A program made the translations under genes and the position numbers. Positions 16,142 to 25,213 of a DNA stretch of 64,000 nucleotides are shown piece after piece (position 1 is the stretch's first letter; every line of letters starts with the position of its first letter). Under the pieces are notes generated by a model. That model saw only the letters and a program-made list of their open reading frames with translations. It ran no database searches and was not told the origin of the DNA. Where the stretch lies: contig CAVXNJ010000010.1 in assembly GCA_963763135.1 (NCBI GenBank), positions 496,001 to 560,000 of the forward strand, given 5' to 3'. The DNA is from JANMZO01 sp963763135 (GTDB taxonomy: Bacteria; Actinomycetota; Acidimicrobiia; Acidimicrobiales; JANYDT01).

Positions 16142-17764
16142 ATGCCCACCACCGTTCCCGGCCACGCCGGCGAGCAGGCAGTTGCGGCGCTCCGCCAGGC
16201 TGGCGTGGATGCGATGTTCACGCTCAACGGCGGACACGTCTGGCCACTGTACGAAGCGGCTCGCAACCAAGGCATGCGGGTCGTCGATACCCGACATGAG
16301 CAGTCCGCGACGTTCGCGGCTGAGGCCTACGCCAAGTTGACGCGCCAAGCCGGGTTGGCCGTTCTCACGGCCGGGCCGGGCGTTACGAACGGGGTGTCCG
16401 CCATCGCCGCAGCGCACTTCAACGGCTCACCCGTCGTCGTGCTTGGCGGCCGCGCCCCCGAAGGAAGGTGGGGAGCAGGTTCTCTGCAGGAGATCGACCA
16501 CGTGCCGATCGTGTCCTCGATCACGAAATCGGCAGCAACAGTCAAAGATGCAACTGCTGCGGCCCGCCTGGTCCACCAGGCAATCGCAACGGCCACCACG
16601 CCCCATCGGGGCCCCGTGTTCCTCGACTTCCCTCTCGACGTCTTCGGTCCCTCGTCGGGCGAGCTTCCCGACTACGTCAGGCCCCGGGGTGCAACGCCGG
16701 ATGCGGACGCCGTGGGTAAGTTGGCGGATGCGATTGCACGTGCTGAGCGACCGGCATTCATCGTCGGCAGCGACGTCTACTGGGACGGGGCCTGGCAGGC
16801 GCTGCTAGCAGCGGTGGAGTCGCTTCGGGTCCCGTGCTTCTTCAACGGTCTCGGCCGCGGGACGCTGCCAGCTGACCATCCCCTCGCGTTTCTTCGTACC
16901 CGAGGCAAGCTGAAGGGCGAGGCCGACCTGGTCGTGGTGCTCGGGACGCCGCTCGACTTTCGTCTGGGCTTCGGCCGCTTCGGCAACGCAAGGGTGGCCC
17001 ACGTCACCGATGCGGCAGGCGAGACCGCCGATGCGGCACAAGACGGTGTGCTCCGCGTCTCGGGCGACATCACCGAAACCCTGAGTGCACTTGCGAATTG
17101 GACCGGTGACCGGGTCGACCACGAAGGCTGGATCGTTCAGCTCCGAGAGGCCGAAAGGCACGCCGCGGCGTCCGATTCACTTCTGCTTGAAGCGGAGTCG
17201 TCGCCGATAAAACCGAGCCGGATCTACGGCGAGCTTTCAAAGCGGCTGGAGCGTGATGCGGTCGTCATCTGCGACGGCGGTGATTTCGCCAGTTACGCCG
17301 GGAAGTTCGTCGAGGTCTACCAACCGGGTTGCTGGCTCGATACCGGCCCCTACGGATGCCTCGGCAGCGGCATGGGATATTCGATCGCAGCACGTGTCGC
17401 TCGGCCGGCAAGCCAGGTTGTCACACTGCTCGGCGACGGCGCCGCCGGCTTCAGCCTCATGGATGTTGACTCGCTGGTTCGGCACAACCTACCCGTCGTG
17501 ATGGTGGTCGGGAACAATGGCATGTGGGGCCTTGAGAAGCACCCCATGCAGGCGATCTACGGATGGGACCTCGCGTGTGATCTCCAACCCCGCTGTCGCT
17601 ACGACGAAGTGGTGCGAGCCCTCGGAGGTGCGGGGGAAACGGTCGACGACCCGACCGAGATCGGCCCGGCTCTGGACCGGGCGTTCGCATCCAACGTGCC
17701 GTACCTGGTGAACGTTATGACCGACCCGGCCGACGTCTACCCGCGATCGTCAAACCTGGGCTGA
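16142..17764 (+). CDS. Thiamine-diphosphate enzyme, acetolactate synthase large-subunit-like
   Basis: 540 residues with the three-domain layout of the family. The N-terminal PYR domain has the catalytic Glu in DTRHEQSATFAAEAYAK and LTAGPGVTNGVSAI; a central domain follows; the C-terminal PP domain has GDGAAGFSLMDVDSL ... VGNNGMWG, the ThDP/Mg site. It may be a true acetolactate synthase or a relative such as a 2-hydroxyacyl-CoA lyase or another decarboxyligase; no small subunit is adjacent, which argues against the main valine-pathway enzyme. ATG 16142 has GAGGAG seven bases upstream, so a longer reading is rejected. The 3' end overlaps alr convergently by 15 bases. Confidence 0.88.
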   Translation: MPTTVPGHAGEQAVAALRQAGVDAMFTLNGGHVWPLYEAARNQGMRVVDTRHEQSATFAAEAYAKLTRQAGLAVLTAGPGVTNGVSAIAAAHFNGSPVVVLGGRAPEGRWGAGSLQEIDHVPIVSSITKSAATVKDATAAARLVHQAIATATTPHRGPVFLDFPLDVFGPSSGELPDYVRPRGATPDADAVGKLADAIARAERPAFIVGSDVYWDGAWQALLAAVESLRVPCFFNGLGRGTLPADHPLAFLRTRGKLKGEADLVVVLGTPLDFRLGFGRFGNARVAHVTDAAGETADAAQDGVLRVSGDITETLSALANWTGDRVDHEGWIVQLREAERHAAASDSLLLEAESSPIKPSRIYGELSKRLERDAVVICDGGDFASYAGKFVEVYQPGCWLDTGPYGCLGSGMGYSIAARVARPASQVVTLLGDGAAGFSLMDVDSLVRHNLPVVMVVGNNGMWGLEKHPMQAIYGWDLACDLQPRCRYDEVVRALGGAGETVDDPTEIGPALDRAFASNVPYLVNVMTDPADVYPRSSNLG

Positions 17765-18934
17765 CGGTTCGCTCGACGCGTCGATGTACCGACGCGGCAC
17801 GCGTTTAGTAAGCGCGCAGGTGATCTCGTAGGCGATGGTATCGAGCTTGGACGCCATCTCCCACGGGGTGATCCGTTCCTCGACCTGGGCTCCCAAAAGC
17901 ACGACTTCATCACCGGGATTGATGGGGTGGGAGGAGTCGGGTGCGCCGCAATCGATGATGATCTGATCCATGGTCACACGACCGGCGATGGGATATCGCC
18001 TTCCGTTGATCAACACCTCACCGCCAACCGACGAGTAGCGCCGCGACAGTCCATCGGCGTATCCGATCGGTACCGTGGCGACGACCGATTCACGCTGCAA
18101 CGTGTATCGCAGCCCATACGAGACGCTCTCGCCGGCGGGGAGCACCTTGACATGGCTCACACGGCTGACGAGTCGAAGGATCGGTTGCAGCGCTACTCCG
18201 GAGGTCGCCGCGGCCATGCCCGAATCGGGATCATTGCCGTACAGCGACACGCCGACGCGGACCATGTCGAAGTGGGCCGCTGGGTGCGCCAGCGTCCCGG
18301 CGGAATTGGCCGCATGAACAATCCCCGGACTCACCCCGGCCGCACGAAGTTCGTTGAGCACGACATCGAAGAGTTTGATCTGGCGAGCGGTGTACGGGTG
18401 TTCGGGATCGTCGGCCACGGCGAAATGGGTGAACACACCGCTCAATTCCACCGACGGAAGGGTTGCCACCTCGCGAGCCAGTGCGAGAGCATCGGTAGGT
18501 TGAACGCCGACCCGGTGCATTCCCGTGTCGACTTTAATATGTACACCTATTACTGAGCGGCCGGCGGCCGCGGCACTCAACCGACGGACCTTGTCTATGG
18601 AGTAGACCGTCGGCGTGATGTCGAACGTCACGACGTCGGTCTCTGCCCCATCGGGGAATTCCGAGAGGAGCAGGATCGGGGCGGTGATGCCGGCATTACG
18701 TAACTCGACGGCTTCCTCGACCAGAGCTACGCCGAGCCAAGAGGCTCCAGCGTGAACCGCCGCTTTCGCACACGGAACCGCACCATGACCGTAACCATCC
18801 GCCTTCACCACGGCGCACACGAACGAGGGACTCGCGAAGTCGACGAACGCGGCGACGTTGCGGCGGAACGCGTCGAGGTCGACTTCAGCGACGGTTGGAC
18901 GCCACAAGCTGCTCACCTCACCCAAGTTAGTCAC
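17750..18934 (-). CDS. alr: Alanine racemase
   Basis: 394 residues. The PLP-binding lysine is K44 in AVVKADGYGHGA, and the C-terminal beta domain carries VSYGLRYTLQ with the second catalytic Tyr region and RVTMDQIIIDCG. It interconverts L- and D-alanine for peptidoglycan. It is last in the run glmS-acpS-nnr-alr, 27 bases after nnr. The 3' end has been partly duplicated at 14713-14785. Confidence 0.96.
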   Translation of the reverse strand: MTNLGEVSSLWRPTVAEVDLDAFRRNVAAFVDFASPSFVCAVVKADGYGHGAVPCAKAAVHAGASWLGVALVEEAVELRNAGITAPILLLSEFPDGAETDVVTFDITPTVYSIDKVRRLSAAAAGRSVIGVHIKVDTGMHRVGVQPTDALALAREVATLPSVELSGVFTHFAVADDPEHPYTARQIKLFDVVLNELRAAGVSPGIVHAANSAGTLAHPAAHFDMVRVGVSLYGNDPDSGMAAATSGVALQPILRLVSRVSHVKVLPAGESVSYGLRYTLQRESVVATVPIGYADGLSRRYSSVGGEVLINGRRYPIAGRVTMDQIIIDCGAPDSSHPINPGDEVVLLGAQVEERITPWEMASKLDTIAYEITCALTKRVPRRYIDASSEPSAQV

Positions 18935-18961
18935 GAGAACGGAGCCGGTCTGCCGATACGG

Positions 18962-20326
18962 TCAGCGGCTGAGCCAGGCAGGCAGATGGTCGATGATGTC
19001 GCCGGCCACGAAACCGCGGGAAGGCCCGAGCGACGCGGCCGCCGCGTGGACAAAAGCTGCCGTCGCGGCCGCCTCAAAAGCCGGAAGCCCCTGAGCCATA
19101 AGTGCACCTAGTATTCCGCTGAGAACATCGCCAGAACCTGCGGTGGCCAAGCGGGAATCACCGTTGGTCACGAGTTCCACCCGATTGTTCTGATCCGCGA
19201 TCACCGTCACCGGTCCCTTCAGCAGAACGACGGTGTTCGTGCGCTCCGCCAGTTCACGGGCCGCGGCGATGCGGTCTGAGCCCACCGGGTGGCCCACGAT
19301 CGACTGAAACTCGCCGTCGTGCGGTGTTAGGACGACACCGGCCGATGCGTCGCGATCACCGAGGCGGAAGTCGGAGAACACGGCGAGGGCATCGGCATCA
19401 ACCACCGTAGGAAGCCCTCCGGTCGAATCCAGGACCACGCGCACACCATCTGCGGCCTCGGGGCTTCGACCCAGGCCGGGGCCGATCACGATGGCTCCAC
19501 ATTTCCGACTGGCCGACACAGCGGCATCCCCCCACGCCGCGGCAGGCAGCACGATGCCCACCACTTCGGCGCCTTGAGGCCCGGCCGACGGGTGACGCAC
19601 GCCGGGAATTCCGAGGCGCACCATCCCCGACCCGGAGCGCATCGCCGCCCGAGAGGCCAACGAAGGCGCTCCCGCCATGCCCTCGGATCCTCCGACCACC
19701 AGGACTGCGGCGTTCCACTTGTGGGCTGATCTGGACCGAATCGGGATGCGGCTCCGCGTCGTAGCTTCATCGACGACGTGCACGTCGGAGGGTGTCGCCA
19801 AACCGATGTCGACCACTTCGACCTCCCCGCAGTAGTCGGGTCCGTCAGCGAACAAGAGCCCGGGCTTAAGCGCCGCGAAGGTCACCGTATGCACACATAT
19901 AAATGGTCGCGAGTCAGGTTTGACCACACCCGTGAGCCCGTCGACTCCTGACGGAATGTCGACCGCCAGCACCGGGATCGACCCGACGACAGGTGCTATG
20001 AACGAGCCCGAAAAACCGGTTCCAAACGCGGCGTCGATGACCAGGTCACAGTGATCAATCACGGCCGGAGGTGGTGTGGCTCGGTCAACGCGTACAACCC
20101 GAACCCGAATTCCCCACCGTTTGAGGACATCCGCCGCCACGAGGCCGTCCGCGCCGTTGTTGCCGCTTCCGGCCAGCACCGTGACCCGCTTGCCGTAGGT
20201 CCGCCCCAGCATCGCACGGGCCCGGCGAGCGACGGCCCACCCGGCTCGCCCGATCAACACGTTCACGTCGGTCTTCGCCGAAGCATCGATCACCCGCATT
20301 TCCTCTGGCGTGACGACAGCGTGCAT
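18962..20326 (-). CDS. nnr: Bifunctional NAD(P)HX epimerase/dehydratase
   Basis: 454 residues in two domains. The N-terminal YjeF_N/NnrE epimerase part has VLAGSGNNGADGLVAADVL and AVDIPSGVDGLTG. The C-terminal NnrD dehydratase (ribokinase-like) part has LTPHDGEFQ and ATAGSGDVLSGILGALMAQG. It repairs hydrated NADH and NADPH. It lies between acpS and alr, a common actinobacterial order. Confidence 0.95.
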   Translation of the reverse strand: MHAVVTPEEMRVIDASAKTDVNVLIGRAGWAVARRARAMLGRTYGKRVTVLAGSGNNGADGLVAADVLKRWGIRVRVVRVDRATPPPAVIDHCDLVIDAAFGTGFSGSFIAPVVGSIPVLAVDIPSGVDGLTGVVKPDSRPFICVHTVTFAALKPGLLFADGPDYCGEVEVVDIGLATPSDVHVVDEATTRSRIPIRSRSAHKWNAAVLVVGGSEGMAGAPSLASRAAMRSGSGMVRLGIPGVRHPSAGPQGAEVVGIVLPAAAWGDAAVSASRKCGAIVIGPGLGRSPEAADGVRVVLDSTGGLPTVVDADALAVFSDFRLGDRDASAGVVLTPHDGEFQSIVGHPVGSDRIAAARELAERTNTVVLLKGPVTVIADQNNRVELVTNGDSRLATAGSGDVLSGILGALMAQGLPAFEAAATAAFVHAAAASLGPSRGFVAGDIIDHLPAWLSR

Positions 20327-20362
20327 GGTGACGGCCTTCGATCTAACGAACGTTGGTGATGC

Positions 20363-20746
20363 TCAGGACGTTCTGGATTCGGCCACCACCTGAGCTATGG
20401 CCGTGGTCTTGGTGTGCGTAAGCGTAACGTGCCAATGCGTGATGTTTCGTGCGTCGCTCTCGATCCGCGCCTGTCCGACGATCACCAGCGATGGCGCGCC
20501 CGACTCCGCGACAACAGTCTCCACGTCGTAGAACCCAAAGGCACCGAGGCCGAGCCCCATGGCCTTCATCACTGCTTCTTTCGCGGCGAAGCGAACGGCA
20601 TAGCGTTCCGACGGATCACGCTGCTTCTCCGCATACGTCCGCTCGCCGGGAGTGAAACAGCGCTCCCGGAAGGACGGCGTGCGGCCGAGGGTCGTGCGCA
20701 TATCAGCGACGTCGACCGCGTCAACGCCGATTCCGACAATGGTCAT
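20363..20746 (-). CDS. acpS: Holo-[acyl-carrier-protein] synthase
   Basis: 127 residues. MTIVGIGVDAVDVADM holds the Mg-binding Asp, FAAKEAVMKAMGLG the second conserved Glu/Lys segment, and WHVTLTHTKTTAIAQVV the C-terminal strand. It attaches phosphopantetheine to acyl carrier protein. AGGAGA lies nine bases before the ATG. It sits between glmS and nnr. Confidence 0.96.
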   Translation of the reverse strand: MTIVGIGVDAVDVADMRTTLGRTPSFRERCFTPGERTYAEKQRDPSERYAVRFAAKEAVMKAMGLGLGAFGFYDVETVVAESGAPSLVIVGQARIESDARNITHWHVTLTHTKTTAIAQVVAESRTS

Positions 20747-20813
20747 CTGAGTAGTCTCCTACGGCGAGGTCACGGGTTGGGTGACCACGACGAACGCTGC
20801 GTCTGCCTGTCGG

Positions 20814-22658
20814 TTACTCGACGGTAACGGTCTTGGCCAGGTTGCGGGGTTTGTCGACATCGAAGCCCTTCGCCCGAGCGAGCGCATACGCGAAGATCTG
20901 CAGCGGGACGATGTTCACAGCGGGCGTGAAGAGCTCCGCCTCGAGGGGGAGTTCGGGCACGGGCAGGATGAAGTCGGCCTGTTTGGCGGTTTCCTCGTCG
21001 CCCTCGTTGGCCACGAGGACGATCGTCGCGCCGCGGGCCCGCATTTCCTGCATGTTCGACAGCAGCTTGGCGTGCAGGCGACCGCGGGTAGCGACACCGA
21101 TCACCACGCTGCCGGGTTCGATGAGCGCAATGGGGCCGTGCTTCATCTCGCCGGCTGGATACGCCTCGGCCCGCACGTAGCTGATCTCCTTGAGCTTCAG
21201 CGCACCTTCGAGCGCGGTCGGGTACCCGACGCCACGACCGAGGAAGAAGAAGTCGCGTGTGTTTGAGAACTCCGTGGCGAGTTTCGTGATGTGATCGGTG
21301 TGATCGAGAGCAGCCTGGACCTTCACCGGGAGCATTTCGAGAATTTCCATGAGCTTCGAGATCTCGCCGGGGTGAAGCGTTCCTCGCAGCTGCGCCATGT
21401 AGAGCGCGAGGACCTGCATGGCGACAATTTGCGCAAGGTGGGTCTTCGTCGCGGCAACACCGATTTCCGGACCCGCATGCGTGTAGAGCACGGCGTCGGC
21501 CTCGCGGGCCATCGACGAGTCGACCACGTTCGAGACGGTCAGAACCTTGGCCTTGTTGACGCTGCGCTTGGCGAAGCGGATGGCCTCCATAGTGTCGAGC
21601 GATTCGCCGGACTGGCTGATACCCACCACGAGCGTGTTCGGGCCGAGCACCGGGTCGCGGTAGCGGAACTCACTCGCGACATCGACCTCACACGGCATGC
21701 GGGTCCAGTGCTCGAGGGCGTATTTCGCGACAAGACCGGCGTAGAAGCTCGTTCCACAGCCGACGATGGACACCCGGTCGATCTCACTCAGCTGGGCCTG
21801 GGTCAGGCGCATCTCGTCGAGATGGAGCCGACCATCGGGGAGCGTGCGACCACGGAGGGTTTCGGTGATCGCCGTGGGCTGCTCGTGGATCTCCTTCAGC
21901 ATGAAGTCGGGGTAGCCACCCTTTTCCGCCGCTTCGAGGTCCCAACTGATGTGGCGGGCCTGCGGGGTGACGACCGTGCCATCGAGCGTCGTCACGACGA
22001 TCGAACCCGGACGGACCTCGACGATGTTGTCGTCCTCGATCACGTAGATCTCGCGGGTCTCGGAGAGAATGGCCGGGATGTCGGAGGCGAGCAGGCCGGC
22101 ATCGTCGGTGCGACCGCAAATGAGCGGTGATCCTCGTCGGGCTCCGACGATGAGGTCAGGGTAGGCCGCGTGAAGCACGGCGATCGCGAAGCTGCCGTCG
22201 ACCTTTTTGAGAGCGGAACGTACCGCTTCGACGAGTCCGACCCCGGTGGTCATTTCTTCGCCGATCACGTGGGCCAGCACCTCGGTGTCGGTCTCGCTCA
22301 AGAACACGTGCCCCTGATCCATCAGAGCGGCCTTCAACTCGACGTAGTTCTCGATGATCCCGTTGTGGACGATGGCAAGATCACCCGTACGGTCAACGTG
22401 GGGATGCGCATTGTGGTCAACCGGCTTGCCGTGAGTCGCCCAGCGGGTATGGCCGATGCCGGCTACCGGACCGTGCGGAGCATCGCCGAGAACATCGGTC
22501 AGCGCCGAAAGCTTTCCTGCCCGCTTCTCCAGCCACAATCCGTCTTGCTGCAATACGACGCCGGCTGAGTCGTACCCTCGGTATTCCAACCGGCTGAGTC
22601 CGGCGATAAGGATGGGTAGGGCCGGTTTTGCACCGGTGACAGCGACGATTCCACACAT
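20814..22658 (-). CDS. glmS: Glutamine-fructose-6-phosphate aminotransferase
   Basis: About 614 residues. The start is set at 22658 so that Cys follows Met (MCGIVAVTG), because this N-terminal Cys is the glutaminase nucleophile; a TTG three codons earlier is rejected. LSRLEYRGYDSAGV and HTRWATHGKP complete the glutaminase domain. Two SIS domains follow (GCGTSFYAGLVAKYALE and GRGVGYPTALEGALKLKE), and the protein ends DKPRNLAKTVTVE, a typical GlmS C-terminus. It makes glucosamine-6-phosphate, feeding GlmM encoded 2.5 kb upstream on the same strand. Confidence 0.97.
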   Translation of the reverse strand: MCGIVAVTGAKPALPILIAGLSRLEYRGYDSAGVVLQQDGLWLEKRAGKLSALTDVLGDAPHGPVAGIGHTRWATHGKPVDHNAHPHVDRTGDLAIVHNGIIENYVELKAALMDQGHVFLSETDTEVLAHVIGEEMTTGVGLVEAVRSALKKVDGSFAIAVLHAAYPDLIVGARRGSPLICGRTDDAGLLASDIPAILSETREIYVIEDDNIVEVRPGSIVVTTLDGTVVTPQARHISWDLEAAEKGGYPDFMLKEIHEQPTAITETLRGRTLPDGRLHLDEMRLTQAQLSEIDRVSIVGCGTSFYAGLVAKYALEHWTRMPCEVDVASEFRYRDPVLGPNTLVVGISQSGESLDTMEAIRFAKRSVNKAKVLTVSNVVDSSMAREADAVLYTHAGPEIGVAATKTHLAQIVAMQVLALYMAQLRGTLHPGEISKLMEILEMLPVKVQAALDHTDHITKLATEFSNTRDFFFLGRGVGYPTALEGALKLKEISYVRAEAYPAGEMKHGPIALIEPGSVVIGVATRGRLHAKLLSNMQEMRARGATIVLVANEGDEETAKQADFILPVPELPLEAELFTPAVNIVPLQIFAYALARAKGFDVDKPRNLAKTVTVE

Positions 22659-22755
22659 AGTTCCCAACCTATCGGCGGGTTAGTGCCTCGGAGTTGAGCC
22701 CCACCACGAGGTGCGGGGGAATGCACCACGTCTAGTGGGCGTGACGTGGGTATTT

Positions 22756-22782
22756 CGTCACCCGACCTCGGCCGGGGTGACG
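22756..22782. terminator. 8-bp hairpin between glmS and the upstream small gene
   Basis: CGTCACCC and GGGTGACG form a perfect stem with an 11-base loop, 10 bases after the stop of the small hypothetical gene (minus strand). No U-tract follows on that strand, so it could equally be part of the glmS leader. Confidence 0.4.
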
Positions 22783-22791
22783 TTCGGCCTC

Positions 22792-23166
22792 TCAGCCTTT
22801 TTTCGCAGCCCAGCGCTCGCGTGCAGCCTTTGACTTCTCCAGCAGATGAACCGGGACGCCACCGATGGTTTCCGCAGCACCGCCGCTCGACGCGGCCTCG
22901 GCCGTTGCGGCGACCGCGCCCTTACCGGTGGGCGCGTTCGTTGCTTTGTTTTCCCACTCGGCCAGGGTGGCCAACTTGTTGCGGTGCAACGTGCCGATGC
23001 GCTCGCCGTTGTCGAACCACACCCAGTACCGGATCCAGTTCAGGCCTGACACCATGATCACCTTGCCGGTCGTTCCCCGTGGGACCCGCTTGAGGTCGAC
23101 AGTCGCAATAACGCGATCGTTTTCTTTGAGAGCCGGGGACGCAACAGCAGCTGTAGCCATGACCAT
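22792..23166 (-). CDS. Small conserved-looking protein of unknown function
   Basis: 124 residues (or 122 from the second ATG). Not recognised. The first 70 residues read as a compact beta-rich domain (NDRVIATVDLKRVPRGTTGKV ... RYWVWFDNGERIGTLHRNKL), reminiscent of small SH3/KOW-like barrels but without proof. A low-complexity Ala/Gly linker follows, then a basic helical end (LLEKSKAARERWAAKKG). Codon use matches the neighbours and the frame is clean, so it is probably real. No clear Shine-Dalgarno site. It lies between the repeat array and glmS. Confidence 0.6.
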   Translation of the reverse strand: MVMATAAVASPALKENDRVIATVDLKRVPRGTTGKVIMVSGLNWIRYWVWFDNGERIGTLHRNKLATLAEWENKATNAPTGKGAVAATAEAASSGGAAETIGGVPVHLLEKSKAARERWAAKKG

Positions 23167-23245
23167 TTACTCTAGTGTCGCCAACCCCACCCCCGGTAGT
23201 CAGGGCCAACCGTTCCCACTCCACCAGCGCCGTTCTTGTACGTCT

Positions 23246-23264
23246 GGTCGCTCCCAGAGCGACC
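23246..23264. terminator. Perfect 8-bp hairpin beside the repeat array
   Basis: GGTCGCTC and GAGCGACC pair perfectly around CCA. It lies between the tandem-repeat array and the small hypothetical gene. With a three-base loop and no U-tract it could be a terminator-like or repeat-associated structure. Confidence 0.4.
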
Positions 23265-23287
23265 CGGACAACTATTACGGACCCGAA

Positions 23288-23806
23288 GCGGCCCCGGCGA
23301 GGGCTGAAAGTAGTGAGTGAAGCCACCGAGACCGGATGAAGGCCGCCGTTGCGGGTGGCAAAGCGAAGCGGCGCCGGGGCCCGCAACAATCGGATTCAGC
23401 GCGGCCCCGGCGAGGGTCGAGAGTAGTGAACGAGCGCAGCGAGAGAACGCAGCGAGACCACCGAGACCGGATGAAGGCCGCCGTTGCGGGTGGCAAAGCG
23501 AAGCGGCGCCGGGGCCCGCAACAATCGGATTCAGCGCGGCCCCGGCGAGGGTCGAGAGTAGTGAACGAGCGCAGCGAGAGAACGCAGCGAGACCACCGAG
23601 ACCGGATGAAGGCCGCCGTTGCGGGTGGCAAAGCGAAGCGGCGCCGGGGCCCGCAACAATCGGATTCAGCGCGGCCCCGGCGAGGGTCGAGAGTAGTGAA
23701 CGAGCGCAGCGAGAGAACGCAGCGAGACCACCGAGACCGGATGAAGGCCGCCGTTGCGGGTGGCAAAGCGAAGCGGCGCCGGGGCCCGCAACAATCGGAT
23801 TCAGCG
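23288..23806. repeat. 135-bp tandem repeat array, about four units
   Basis: Units begin GCGGCCCCGGCGAGG at 23288 (short form, 113 bp), 23401, 23536 and 23671; the later units are essentially identical with an exact 135-base period, and the last is cut at about 23806. Within each junction, CGCCGGGGC and GCCCCGGCG, plus CGC/GCG with one bulged base, can form a strong hairpin around a loop containing AACAATCGG. Because 135 is divisible by three, long frames are open on both strands, but these are by-products of repetition rather than genes. The TGA of the AAA+ ATPase gene lies inside the outermost copy. A divergent single copy lies at 54945-55026. Confidence 0.93.
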
Positions 23807-25117
23807 CAGCGCGAGGTCGTTGGTGAAGACGCCTTCGCTGGAGTGGCCGTCGACCCATTCGCCCCCGGTGCCGGTCGTGAAGTAGAGCTCCGCCGCTCGC
23901 CAGAGTACGTCGCGTTCCAGCATTCGGGGAATCTCTTCGTAGTCGCAGATCGACTTGACGAGCTTCACCAGGTCGACCGGGTAGCAGGGGTAGAGGCGGC
24001 CGCGGCCGAACTCGCGACACACCATGCGAACCAACTGCTTCGAGTCGGGTGATGTTCCCACGCCGAAGCGATTGGCGGAGCGCTCGAGGATGAGGTCGAA
24101 CTCGTCCATCGTGGTTGCACCGATGTAGATCTTGTTCTGGATGCGGCGGAAGAACGCTTCGTCGCCGAGTTTCTGTGGATCGAGGTTGGTCGAGAACACC
24201 ACGAGCACTTCGAACGGAATCGGAAACTTGAGCCCGGAGTCGAGGGAGAGGAAGTCGATTCGACGTTCAAGCGGAACGATCCAACGGTTGAGAAGGGCGC
24301 CCGGAGGAACGAGCTGACGGCCGAAGTCGTCGATCAGGAAGATACCGCCGTTGGCCTTCATCTGAAGAGGAGCCGCGTAAACCTTGGAGATCGGATCTCG
24401 TTTCAGCTGCAGCATCGAGAGTTCGAGTTCACCACCAGCGAGGACGAAGGGACGTTCGCAGACGACGAAACGCCGGTCGAACCCGGCCGGTTGCGGTTCG
24501 ACCGCTTTGTGGATGGTCGGGTCGTAGACGCTGATCATCTGTCCGTCGATGTACACGGCGTGGGGGACGACGATCCAGTCGTCGTACAAGCGAACCAGGC
24601 GCTCGGCGATCGACGTCTTGCCGGTGCCCGACGGTCCGTAGAAGAAGATCGACTGTTGAGCTGAGAACGCCGGTCCGATGCGCTCGACGATCTTCTGGTT
24701 GATGACCAGATCGCTGTAGCCCTCTTCCACCTCGGCCTGAGTCACCCGGGACTCCGACTTCAACAGGTTGACGACCTTCGTGTACCGCTCGAGCGAGATC
24801 GGAGCGAGGCTCGCGTACGAACAACGCTCGTAGCTGTAGCGGGCCCGTTCGGCGCCTAGCGAGGTCAGGGAGAAGTGGTAGTCGTTGCCGTCAAGCTTGG
24901 TGACGTCGAGGTACTGACGTCGGCGAAGGTCCTCGAACGCATCCAGGATGATCTTGCCGGAAAGCCCGATTTCGTGGGCGAGTCGAGCCGTTGAGGTGCG
25001 ATCGGTGACGAGCGCTCGGCGCAGAATCAGATCCTCGACTACGCCGGTATCGATGTCGAGATCAGTGCGGTCATTCGGCGGCCGGAGGATCTCTGGGATA
25101 TGAATCTGTTCATCCAT
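23801..25117 (-). CDS. AAA+ ATPase with N-terminal winged-helix-like region
   Basis: 438 residues. The first 100 residues look like a helix-turn-helix region (STARLAHEIGLSGKIILDAFEDLRRRQYLD). The ATPase core has Walker A GPSGTGKTSIAE, Walker B GGIFLIDDFGRQ, sensor-like VVFSTNLDP and an arginine-rich EAFFRRIQNKI. It resembles MoxR-like or bacterial AAA ATPases described as chaperones linked to Flp pilus assembly, but no pilus genes are adjacent, so the role is open. The stop TGA coincides with the start of the tandem repeat array, and the gene lies 85 bases after glmM on the same strand. Confidence 0.8.
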   Translation of the reverse strand: MDEQIHIPEILRPPNDRTDLDIDTGVVEDLILRRALVTDRTSTARLAHEIGLSGKIILDAFEDLRRRQYLDVTKLDGNDYHFSLTSLGAERARYSYERCSYASLAPISLERYTKVVNLLKSESRVTQAEVEEGYSDLVINQKIVERIGPAFSAQQSIFFYGPSGTGKTSIAERLVRLYDDWIVVPHAVYIDGQMISVYDPTIHKAVEPQPAGFDRRFVVCERPFVLAGGELELSMLQLKRDPISKVYAAPLQMKANGGIFLIDDFGRQLVPPGALLNRWIVPLERRIDFLSLDSGLKFPIPFEVLVVFSTNLDPQKLGDEAFFRRIQNKIYIGATTMDEFDLILERSANRFGVGTSPDSKQLVRMVCREFGRGRLYPCYPVDLVKLVKSICDYEEIPRMLERDVLWRAAELYFTTGTGGEWVDGHSSEGVFTNDLALR

Positions 25118-25190
25118 GACTCGTTATTCGTCGACCTATCGGCCCGAAAACTTTATGGGCAGTCAGGCTCCAATACCCGCCAGGCGGGCG

Positions 25191-25213
25191 AAAACTCGGG
25201 GATCAGCCGAGTT
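25191..25213 (-). terminator. Intrinsic terminator of glmM
   Basis: On the minus strand AACTCGG and CCGAGTT pair perfectly around a seven-base loop that contains the glmM TGA, and the descending arm runs into TTTT. This is a compact rho-independent terminator with the stop codon in its loop. Confidence 0.6.

Noticed and set aside
23288..23806. CRISPR array
   Set aside because: The units are contiguous and nearly identical over the full 135 bases with no variable spacers, and no cas genes are nearby.
23172..24052. Long open frames on both strands across 23.2-24.0 kb
   Set aside because: They exist only because the repeat period (135) is divisible by three. They overlap the AAA+ ATPase gene and give repeated low-complexity peptides.
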